Part shown: positions 19,028-26,049 of the stretch, piece after piece | Layout of the letters: the number at the start of each line of letters is the position of its first letter | Numbering within the stretch: the stretch's first letter is position 1 | Origin: Uliginosibacterium aquaticum | GTDB taxonomy: Bacteria > Pseudomonadota > Gammaproteobacteria > Burkholderiales > Rhodocyclaceae | Direction of reading: 5' to 3' | Assembly: GCF_012972705.2 (NCBI RefSeq) | Contig: NZ_JABCSC020000001.1 | Location: 1,054,001 to 1,118,000 of the forward strand | DNA length: 64,000 bases | Translations under genes and position numbers: made by a program | The notes under the pieces: model-generated | What the model was told of the DNA's origin: nothing | The model's database searches: none | The model's input: only the letters and a program-made list of their open reading frames with translations

Positions 19028-19384
19028 ATGCATATCGACATCCAGTTTCGTGGGATTGATGTGAGCCAGGCCTTGCGTGAGCACGCCGAGCGGCGTGCGC
19101 GCTTCACTCTCGGACGGCTCGCGGGGCGGATCGCACGCGTGAGCATCAGCCTGGTGGATATCAACGGCCCCAAAGGTGGTGACGACAAATCCTGCACGGT
19201 GCAAATCAGCCTGCAACAGCCGGGCTCCGTCGTGGTGGAGGAGTTGGGCGCCGACCTGTATCAGGTGCTGGACCGCAGCCTGGCGAGGGCCGGGCGCACG
19301 GTAGTGCGGCGACTGGAGCGCCAGGCACGCCAGCGCTATGCGGCACGCAGTGAGCGCATCCCGGCCGAGGCCGAGTTGGTTTGA
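19028..19384 (+). CDS. Ribosome hibernation factor, HPF/RaiA family (short form)
   Basis: 118 residues from ATG at 19028 (MHIDIQFRGIDVSQALREHAERR), with GGGAAG upstream; the ATG at 19010 is too early. The beta-alpha-beta-beta-beta-alpha fold of the family is apparent; there is no long C-terminal extension. These proteins bind the decoding centre of idle ribosomes. It is not next to rpoN, where the main hpf usually sits, so this is probably a second paralog. Residues 40-60 (VDINGPKGGDDKSCTVQI) are typical of the variant with a GPKGG loop. Confidence 0.8.
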   Translation: MHIDIQFRGIDVSQALREHAERRARFTLGRLAGRIARVSISLVDINGPKGGDDKSCTVQISLQQPGSVVVEELGADLYQVLDRSLARAGRTVVRRLERQARQRYAARSERIPAEAELV

Positions 19385-19413
19385 AGATTCTTGATTCTTA
19401 GAGGAGTGTGAGC

Positions 19414-20094
19414 ATGACAAACGGTATTTCTGCCTACAGAACGGGCACGCTGGCAGGGGATGCGTCGCTGCTCGGCACGCATCGCGTACTTCGCAATACC
19501 TATGCGCTGCTGGGCCTGACGCTGCTGTTCAGCGCGGTGGTGGCGAGTCTCAGTACTGCACTGGCTTTGCCGGCCCCCGGATTGCTGCTAACGCTGGGGG
19601 GCTTTTTCGGCCTGTTCTTTTTGACCGCAAAACTCTCCAACTCCGGCTGGGGGCTGCTGTCGGTGTTCGGCCTCACCGGTTTCATGGGCTACACCCTCGG
19701 ACCTGTCCTTAGTCGTACCTTGGCGCTGCAGGACGGCGGCATGATCGTGGCCATGGCACTGGGCGGAACAGCCGTGATCTTTTTCGCCCTGTCGGCCTGG
19801 GTTCTGGCGACCAAGCGGGATTTCAGTTTCATGGGTGGTTTTCTGTTCGTGGGGATGGTGGTTGCGTTTCTGGCCGGGCTTGGCGCGATGTTCTTTCAGG
19901 TGCCAGGGCTGGCTCTGGTGGTGTCGGCGGTCGTGGTGCTGCTGATGGCCGGGATGATCCTGTATGAGACCAGCAACATCATTCATGGCGGAGAGACGAA
20001 CTACATCATGGCGACGGTGAGCCTCTATGTGTCGATCTACAACCTCTTTACCAGTCTGCTGAGCCTGCTCGGTATGGGCGGTAATGATGAATGA
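19414..20094 (+). CDS. Bax inhibitor-1 family membrane protein
   Basis: 226 residues with seven membrane helices. The start is taken as ATG at 19414 because GAGGAG (19401-19406) is 7 bases upstream; a GTG at 19408 would be too close. The family mark is LYETSNIIHGGETNYIMATVSLYVSIYNLF near the C-terminus, as in E. coli YccA, which modulates the FtsH protease. It follows the HPF gene with 29 bp and precedes a TerB-like gene, suggesting a stress-related operon. Confidence 0.88.
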   Translation: MTNGISAYRTGTLAGDASLLGTHRVLRNTYALLGLTLLFSAVVASLSTALALPAPGLLLTLGGFFGLFFLTAKLSNSGWGLLSVFGLTGFMGYTLGPVLSRTLALQDGGMIVAMALGGTAVIFFALSAWVLATKRDFSFMGGFLFVGMVVAFLAGLGAMFFQVPGLALVVSAVVVLLMAGMILYETSNIIHGGETNYIMATVSLYVSIYNLFTSLLSLLGMGGNDE

Positions 20095-20126
20095 GTGGCA
20101 TGGCCTGATCGAATAAAAGGAGAAAA

Positions 20127-20600
20127 ATGATGCGTAGTTATGCGAAGAACAGCCCCCAGGCCGCCGCCCGCTTTCTCGTTTTGACGGCGCTCGCGGATGG
20201 TGATCTGGACCGGCTGGAGCTGGCAGTCCTGGATCATTTTCCGGCCTTGAGAAAGCTGGGTATCGATCGTGATCTGATCGATGTCGTGCTGGGCGATTTC
20301 TGCGAAGACGCGCAGCGCAGCCAGCGGGTGGGGCCTGACTTCAAGCTTGAATTCAGGCCCGGCGATATCGCCCGTTTGCTGGCAGACATTGATCAGCCGG
20401 ATTTGCAGCGCAGCCTCTGCCGTGCAGCGCTGAGCGTGATCGGGGCCGACCAGCTTGTGCATTCGGGCGAAGCCATCCTGTTGTGGGCTGCACTGGATGC
20501 ATGGGATCTACAATTGGCCAATGTTTTGCGCAGCCCTCAACCATTCATTCCGAAGCTTCGGCCGGACAAGCCTTACCAGTCGAATCCTGCTTCGTACTGA
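20127..20600 (+). CDS. TerB-like protein
   Basis: 157 residues, soluble. The helical N-terminus (NSPQAAARFLVLTALADGDLDRLELAVLDHF) has the TerB-type pattern with acidic residues at the first helix ends, where TerB binds metal. A good ribosome site (AAAGGAG) lies just upstream; either of two adjacent ATGs (20127, 20130) could start. It sits directly upstream of a TerC gene, which supports the family call. The C-terminal 30 residues are not conserved-looking. Confidence 0.6.
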   Translation: MMRSYAKNSPQAAARFLVLTALADGDLDRLELAVLDHFPALRKLGIDRDLIDVVLGDFCEDAQRSQRVGPDFKLEFRPGDIARLLADIDQPDLQRSLCRAALSVIGADQLVHSGEAILLWAALDAWDLQLANVLRSPQPFIPKLRPDKPYQSNPASY

Positions 20601-20634
20601 GTCACTCAGACGATTCTCAACCGGATAAAAAATC

Positions 20635-21657
20635 ATGCTGACTGTTGGTACGCCTTTGATGTGGACGCTGTTCGCGCTGTTCGTCCTCCTGGCGCTTGCT
20701 CTGGATTTCTTTGCACTCAGCCGCCAAGGCGCCCATAGAGTCTCGATGCGTGAGGCGGGCGTCTGGTCGCTGGTTTGGGTGGCGGTTTCCTTCCTGTTCA
20801 TGGGCTGGCTATGGTGGTATCTCGGCGGGCTGGGGGACGACGCTACAGCGCGAGAGCTGGCCAATACCAAGGCCATCGAATTCACGACGGGTTATCTGAT
20901 CGAGAAAGCCCTGGCGGTGGATAACGTCTTCGTGTTCCTGATGCTCTTCACCTATTTCGCAGTACCCGCCGAGTTTCAGAAACGCGTCCTCATGATCGGG
21001 GTGCTGGGTGCCCTGGTGCTGCGTGCGGTGATGATTCTGGTGGGGGCCTGGCTGATCGCCCAGTTCCACTGGATCCTCTATGTCTTCGGCGTATTCCTGC
21101 TGTTTACCGGCATCAAGATGTGGTGGGCTGCCGGACAGGAGCCAGATCTGGACAACAACCCGGCGCTCAACTGGATTCGCCGCAAGGTGCGGATCGCGCC
21201 GGACTATGACGGCGAGAAGTTCTTCACCTTCGTGAAGGGCGTGCGCATGGCGACTCCGCTGGCGATCGTGGTGGCGCTGATCGGCATCGTCGATGTGGTG
21301 TTCGCGGTGGACTCGATTCCCGCGATCTTCGCCATCACCACCGACCCGTTCATCGTGCTGACCTCGAATGTGTTCGCCATTCTGGGGCTGCGGGCGATGT
21401 ATTTCCTGCTGGCCGGCGCGCATGAGCGTTTCCACCTGCTCAGCTATGGCTTGGCACTGGTGCTGGCTTTCATCGGGATCAAGATGCTGATCGTCGATTT
21501 CTACAAGATCCCCGTGGCCCTGTCGCTATCGGTTACTTTTGGCATCCTGGTCATCACCATGCTGCTGTCGGTCTTCATCCCGCCCAAGGGCAAGAGCGGC
21601 ACTGCCTACCCGTTTGCGGCGAAGAAGGGTGAGTCTTCAGGAAGTGAAAAGACCTGA
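20635..21657 (+). CDS. TerC/Alx family integral membrane protein
   Basis: 340 residues, nine or so membrane helices. The two family motifs with membrane-embedded Asp are present: EKALAVDNVFVFLM and FAVDSIPAIFAITTDPFIVLTSN. Alx/TerC proteins are linked to manganese efflux and metalation of exported proteins; tellurite resistance is historical. It probably closes the operon with the TerB-like gene (34 bp gap) and is followed by a terminator. Confidence 0.9.
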   Translation: MLTVGTPLMWTLFALFVLLALALDFFALSRQGAHRVSMREAGVWSLVWVAVSFLFMGWLWWYLGGLGDDATARELANTKAIEFTTGYLIEKALAVDNVFVFLMLFTYFAVPAEFQKRVLMIGVLGALVLRAVMILVGAWLIAQFHWILYVFGVFLLFTGIKMWWAAGQEPDLDNNPALNWIRRKVRIAPDYDGEKFFTFVKGVRMATPLAIVVALIGIVDVVFAVDSIPAIFAITTDPFIVLTSNVFAILGLRAMYFLLAGAHERFHLLSYGLALVLAFIGIKMLIVDFYKIPVALSLSVTFGILVITMLLSVFIPPKGKSGTAYPFAAKKGESSGSEKT

Positions 21658-21735
21658 GCAGTGTTCGGTTCAGTGTGTGCAGCGAGGCCTCACGGCCTTG
21701 CCTGCAAGCGGCACATGAAGCATCGAAAGATGAGG

Positions 21736-21769
21736 AAGAGGGAGACGCAGCTTCAGGTCTCCCTCTTTT
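21736..21769 (+). terminator. Rho-independent terminator after the TerC gene
   Basis: AAGAGGGAGA (21736-21745) pairs perfectly with TCTCCCTCTT (21758-21767) around a 12-base loop, with TT following. About 80 bases after the TerC stop. Confidence 0.65.
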
Positions 21770-21789
21770 GGCTTGAGAGCTCAAGATTT

Positions 21790-21851
21790 TTCGTGTCTTC
21801 GTGTCTTCGTGTGGAATGCTTTTCGCTCTCACGAAGGCACGAAGACACGAA
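21790..21851. repeat. 22-bp inverted repeat built from TTCGTGTC direct units
   Basis: Left arm 21790-21811 and right arm 21830-21851 match as reverse complements at 21 of 22 bases around an 18-base loop. Each arm consists of tandem TTCGTG(T/C)C units. The gene-free region 21658-21903 between TerC and nasA holds this, the terminator and nothing else I recognise. It resembles dispersed intergenic palindromes. Confidence 0.7.
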
Positions 21852-21903
21852 GTTTTGCACGGTGTCTTTCGATCTATTTGATGGCCGACTTTATAGGCCA
21901 GCG

Positions 21904-24627
21904 TCAGACGACGGCCTTGCTGCCTTCCGCGATCAGGCGCTTCAACTCCGGCACGCAGGAGCCACAGGATGTGCCGCACTTGAGCCCTTCCTGCAGTTTG
22001 GCCAGATCGGCGCCAGCGGCCACTGCGACCTTGATTTCGTTCTCGGATACGTTGAGGCAGTTGCACACAATGCGTCCGCGGCTGTTGCCGGGGCCGGGCG
22101 GCTTGGGCAAGGGAGCGAAGAGCCAGCGGCGCACGGTATCGGTCGGGGCGCGCTCGATCATCAGTTCCTTGAGCCAGCCCGCAGCGGCGGTTTCACCGGT
22201 GAGGCGCAGGCCGGTGAGGATGCCTTCCTCGACCATGGCCTTCTTGCTCACGCCGCGGCGCGCATCGGCATAGGCCATGCATTGATCGCCCTGCAGATCC
22301 ATCAGGGCGTCGAGTTGCTCCAGCCATTCGGTCGGGATCGGTTCGCTGTGGGCGATGCGCAGCACCACCGATGGAAAGTCGCGTCCAGCCAGCGAGATGG
22401 CGGCGTAGTCGAACTTGGGGAGCCAATGTGACAGCGCAGCAGCGCGTTCCAGGGCGAGGCCGTTGGCAGCGTCGGCATATACGGCGCTTCTCATCAGCAG
22501 GGCCTGGTGCGGCAGATCGACCTTTTCGATCTGCACCGCTGCGTGCTTGAGCTCGGGTTGCTTGGAAAAGGGGTCGACGGTGTTGAGCGTGAGTTCGTTG
22601 GCGCCTGAGGAGGAGAGCAGATTGCGCCCCCAGTGCATGGCGATGAAGGCGTGGCCCGGCTTGATCTCTTCGGTGGCATAGGCGCGCAGTACCACCTTGC
22701 CGCGCCGGCTCTTCACGCTGACGAGGTCGCCATCGCGCAGGCCACGGCGTTCGATGTCCGCCTTGTTGAGTTCGATGCGTGGCTCGTCGACATGGGCGTA
22801 GAGGCGGGCAGCCTTGCCGGTGCGGCTCATGCCGTGCCACTGATCACGCAGACGGCCGGTGGTCAGACGCAGCGGATAGCGAGCGTCGATGGCCTCAGAA
22901 GTCAGTGTGGTGGCTGGCACGACGAATTTTGCTTTGCCGGACTCGGTTTCGAATTTGCCATCGGCATACAGGCGGGAGCGGCCTTCCGAGGCGCCGGCCG
23001 GGAAGGGCCATTGCTGCGGACCGAGTTCATCGAGCACGGCGTAGGAGAGGCCGGTGATGTCCAGATCGCGGTCGCGGGTGGATTCGGCATGCTCCAGGAA
23101 GACGGATTCGGCGTTGGGGTAGGCGAAGAGACGATGAACGTCCTTACGGCCGAGCTTCGCGCCGAGGCAGAGCGCGAAGTCGCGCGCGATGGCCCAGTCT
23201 GCGCGGGTTTCGCCGGGACCGGGAATGGCTGCATTCACATGGGTGATGCGTCGTTCGGTGTTGGTGACCGTGCCTTCCTTCTCGGCCCAGGTCAGGGCCG
23301 GCAGGAGCAGGTCGGCGTAGGCTGCGGTTTCGGTGTTGGCATAGGCTTCCTGCAGCACCACGAATTCGCACTTCTCCAGCGCCTCGCGGATCAGGGCCTG
23401 TTGCGGCATCGAGTGGGCCGGGTTGGTGCAGGCGATCCACAAGGCTTTGACCTTGCCTTCGCGCACCGCTTCGAATAGTTCGACGGCAGACAGACCGGGT
23501 TTCTCCGGTACGGACTCGATGCCCCACAGCGCAGCGACCTCGGCACGGTGCGCCGGGTTGGCCAGATCGCGGTGGCCCGAGAGCAGGTTGGAGAGGCCGC
23601 CGACCTCGCGTCCGCCCATGGCGTTGGGCTGGCCGGTGAGCGAGAAGGGGCCGCAGCCGGGTGTGCCGATCTTGCCAACGGCGAGTGACAGGGCGATCAG
23701 CGCGGTGCCGTTGTGGGTGCCGTGATGCGACTGGTTCAGGCCCATGCACCACAGGGAGAGCGGGGCCTGAGCTTCGCCCCACCACCTGGCGGCGGTGATG
23801 ATGTCCGCTTCATTCACGCCGCAGATCTGCGCGGCGGTGGCCGGGGTGGCTTCGCGCACAGCTTCACGCAGGGCTTCGAAACCTTCGGTGTGCTCGCGCA
23901 CCCACGGCATGTTCACATAGCCTTCCCACAGAAGCACGTGGAGCATGGCGTTGAACAGCCAGATGTCGGTGCCTGGCAGAATCGCCAGATGCAGGTCGGC
24001 GCTTGCGGCAGTGTCAGTGCGGCGCGGGTCCACCACGATGATCTTCATGCCGGGCCGGGCGGCCTTGGCGGCTTCGATGCGGCGGAAGGCAATCGGGTGG
24101 GCAAAGGCCGGGTTGGCACCGGCGATCAGCAGGCAGTCGGTGTGATCGAAGTCTTCATACGCGCAGGGCGGTGCGTCGGCGCCCAGCGTCTGCTTGTAGG
24201 CGGCCACCGCGCTGCTCATGCACAGGCGCGAGTTGGTGTCGACGTTGTTGGTGGCAATCAGACCCTTGGCGAGCTTGTTGAAGACGTAGTAATCCTCGGT
24301 CAGCAGCTGGCCCGAGAGGTAGAAACCGACGGCGTCCGGGCCGTGCTCGGCGATCACGCTGGCGAACCTGTCCGCCGCCGTATCCAGCGCCTGCTCCCAG
24401 CTCACCCGGGCGCGCGGCTCGGCGCGGCCCTGACGCAGCTCGGGAAAGATCAGGCGGGTTTCCGGACGGGCGGTGAAGTGCAGGGTCGAACCCTTGGAGC
24501 ACAGGCGGCCGAAGTTGGCCGGGTGATCCGGGTCGCCACGCACTTCGATCACGCGGGCGCCATCATGCTGGATGATGACGCCGCAGCCGACGCCGCAGTA
24601 GGGGCAGGTAGCCTTGGTTTCAGCCAT
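21904..24627 (-). CDS. nasA: Assimilatory nitrate reductase catalytic subunit
   Basis: 907 residues. N-terminal 4Fe-4S motif CPYCGVGCGV...GRLCSKG, then the molybdopterin (bis-MGD) oxidoreductase core and molydopterin dinucleotide-binding domain (~580-730), and a C-terminal BFD-like [2Fe-2S] domain with CNCLNVSENEIK and CGTSCGSC (~840-895). That extra domain is diagnostic of NasA-type enzymes, as opposed to NapA (which has a Tat signal; none here). Reduces nitrate to nitrite in the cytoplasm. Last gene of the nirB unit, 11 bases after the PilJ-domain gene, so translationally close. Confidence 0.96.
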   Translation of the reverse strand: MAETKATCPYCGVGCGVIIQHDGARVIEVRGDPDHPANFGRLCSKGSTLHFTARPETRLIFPELRQGRAEPRARVSWEQALDTAADRFASVIAEHGPDAVGFYLSGQLLTEDYYVFNKLAKGLIATNNVDTNSRLCMSSAVAAYKQTLGADAPPCAYEDFDHTDCLLIAGANPAFAHPIAFRRIEAAKAARPGMKIIVVDPRRTDTAASADLHLAILPGTDIWLFNAMLHVLLWEGYVNMPWVREHTEGFEALREAVREATPATAAQICGVNEADIITAARWWGEAQAPLSLWCMGLNQSHHGTHNGTALIALSLAVGKIGTPGCGPFSLTGQPNAMGGREVGGLSNLLSGHRDLANPAHRAEVAALWGIESVPEKPGLSAVELFEAVREGKVKALWIACTNPAHSMPQQALIREALEKCEFVVLQEAYANTETAAYADLLLPALTWAEKEGTVTNTERRITHVNAAIPGPGETRADWAIARDFALCLGAKLGRKDVHRLFAYPNAESVFLEHAESTRDRDLDITGLSYAVLDELGPQQWPFPAGASEGRSRLYADGKFETESGKAKFVVPATTLTSEAIDARYPLRLTTGRLRDQWHGMSRTGKAARLYAHVDEPRIELNKADIERRGLRDGDLVSVKSRRGKVVLRAYATEEIKPGHAFIAMHWGRNLLSSSGANELTLNTVDPFSKQPELKHAAVQIEKVDLPHQALLMRSAVYADAANGLALERAAALSHWLPKFDYAAISLAGRDFPSVVLRIAHSEPIPTEWLEQLDALMDLQGDQCMAYADARRGVSKKAMVEEGILTGLRLTGETAAAGWLKELMIERAPTDTVRRWLFAPLPKPPGPGNSRGRIVCNCLNVSENEIKVAVAAGADLAKLQEGLKCGTSCGSCVPELKRLIAEGSKAVV

Positions 24628-24638
24628 GTTTGCTCGGT

Positions 24639-25460
24639 TCAGCTCAGGGTTGCGTAGAGGCCGGTCAGCTTGTCCATGACCTGGAGGATGTTCTCCGAGC
24701 TCACGGCCACGCTGTTTTCAAGATAGGCCTGCTCGTGCTGCTTGGCATTGCCGCGCAGGGCGTCGTCGAAGAACATCCACTGGGTTTCGGCGAGCTTGAT
24801 CCAGGATTCGGTGTCCTTGGTGTTCTCCGGCGCCATCTTGAGGGTCTGCATAGCGGCCACGAATTCCTTGCGTGCCGCGTCGAGGCCCTTGCTCACTTCG
24901 GGCGTGTTCACGCCGGTCACGCTGAAGAAGTAGAACTTGGACATGCGTTGGGACAGCATGCGCTGGCGTCCGGCGATGTTCACCAGCTTGCCGAGCGAGC
25001 CGCCGTGCAAGGCTTCAAGCTGCTGGGTGCCCTGGTGGGCCAGCGCCAGCACTTGCTCGTTGAGTGCGGCGACGGTCTTGAGGCCGTCATTGCTGGCCGG
25101 TGTGCCGACCACGCGCCGGTAGTCCAGCCAGCGGGTGGCCAGTTGCTCGTAGGTCTGGATCAGTTCCGGCGCATTTTTCCTGGCGGCGAACTCGCGCAGG
25201 GTCTGCAGCTGCTTGTCGAACAAGGCCATCGAATCGGCCAGCAGACCGCGTGCATCGGCTTCGCGCACGCCGCGCAGTTGCTGGGCATACAGCTTGGCCA
25301 TGCGTTGCGACAGCATGCGCTGGCGACCGGCTTGGTTGATGGCCTCCAGCATGCCGATCTCTGCCGGCTTCTGGGGGGCAGCCAGCGCACGGGCTGCCAG
25401 GGGGAGGGCGCCAAGTGCGAAGAGCACACGACGCCTGGTGGGGTTGAGGCTGCTGTTCAT
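24639..25460 (-). CDS. Exported protein with PilJ-type (type IV pili chemotaxis transducer N-terminal) domain
   Basis: 273 residues from ATG at 25460, with GAGG eight bases upstream. The N-terminus (TRRRVLFALGALPLAARALA) is a Tat-like or Sec signal with an ALA-AP cleavage site, so the mature protein should be periplasmic, with no membrane helix or signalling domain. The domain is duplicated: AGRQRMLSQRMAKLY at ~44-58 and AGRQRMLSQRMSKFY at ~163-177, each in a four-helix-bundle half. This motif is shared with PilJ and resembles the ligand-binding P-box of the nitrate sensor NarX. Lying between nirD and nasA it is probably a nitrate- or nitrite-binding protein; that function is inferred. Confidence 0.8.
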   Translation of the reverse strand: MNSSLNPTRRRVLFALGALPLAARALAAPQKPAEIGMLEAINQAGRQRMLSQRMAKLYAQQLRGVREADARGLLADSMALFDKQLQTLREFAARKNAPELIQTYEQLATRWLDYRRVVGTPASNDGLKTVAALNEQVLALAHQGTQQLEALHGGSLGKLVNIAGRQRMLSQRMSKFYFFSVTGVNTPEVSKGLDAARKEFVAAMQTLKMAPENTKDTESWIKLAETQWMFFDDALRGNAKQHEQAYLENSVAVSSENILQVMDKLTGLYATLS

Positions 25461-25527
25461 GTTGTTTTCCTCGATCTCTGTGCAGGGGCTTTGGGCGCAA
25501 TCCGCTTCGCTTGTTGCGCCCGACAAA

Positions 25528-25839
25528 TCAAACCGACAGCCACACCTCGCCGTTTTCGAGCTTGGCGGCGAAGGATTTGGTGCAGCCCACATCGGGGGCC
25601 TGGGCTTCGCCGCTGTCCAGATTGATCTTCCAGCTGTGCAACGGGCAGGTGACCTGCTTGCCATGCACGATGCCTTGCGAGAGCGGGCCTTGTTTGTGCG
25701 GGCACTTGTCATGCACGGCGAAGACTTCGTCTTCCGAGGTGCGGAATATGGCGATGTCACCGTGCTTGGCGGTCTTTACGACGCGCGAGCCGAGTTGCGG
25801 GATGTCGGTGAGGGCGCAGATTTTTTTCCAGTCGGACAT
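25528..25839 (-). CDS. nirD: Nitrite reductase (NADH) small subunit
   Basis: 103 residues with a Rieske-like fold. CPHKQGPLSQGI and CPLHSWKINL hold the two Cys-X-His positions, so unlike E. coli NirD (which lost them) this one may still bind a [2Fe-2S] cluster. NirD partners NirB in cytoplasmic reduction of nitrite to ammonium. Separated from nirB by a short ORF and a repeat. Confidence 0.93.
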   Translation of the reverse strand: MSDWKKICALTDIPQLGSRVVKTAKHGDIAIFRTSEDEVFAVHDKCPHKQGPLSQGIVHGKQVTCPLHSWKINLDSGEAQAPDVGCTKSFAAKLENGEVWLSV

Positions 25840-25911
25840 GGTTGTTCTCTCGGGAGTAGTGAGTCAGGCGTCGTGAGGTGGGGCAGGGGTTTTCTACGCC
25901 CTGCGCGCAGC

Positions 25912-25965
25912 TCACGAATGTGTCTCTTCGTCGTCAAAACCGAAATCGGTTTCCCATTCGCTCAT
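25912..25965 (-). CDS. 17-residue ORF between nirB and nirD
   Basis: ATG at 25965, stop TGA at 25912-25914; peptide MSEWETDFGFDDEETHS, strongly acidic (seven Asp/Glu). It has an excellent ribosome site (CAGGAG, 7 bases before the ATG), as good as any in the operon. No family recognised. Either a real microprotein of the nitrite reductase operon or a translational-coupling leader for nirD (72 bp downstream). Confidence 0.5.
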   Translation of the reverse strand: MSEWETDFGFDDEETHS

Positions 25966-26003
25966 GATGTTTCTCCTGTCAGATGTGCAGGGAACTCCTT
26001 AGG

Positions 26004-26044
26004 GCCGACTTCGGTCGGCGATGTGCGGCTGAAGCCGCACCTAC
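26004..26044 (-). repeat. REP-like double-hairpin element
   Basis: Read on the minus strand: GTAG, then a 7-bp hairpin (GTGCGGC, loop TTCA, GCCGCAC; 26023-26040) and a 6-bp hairpin (GCCGAC, loop CGAA, GTCGGC; 26004-26019). A GTAG/GGAG tetranucleotide preceding a GC-rich hairpin is the hallmark of REP elements mobilised by RAYT transposases. It lies just after the nirB stop. Confidence 0.65.
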
Positions 26045-26049
26045 AGAGC

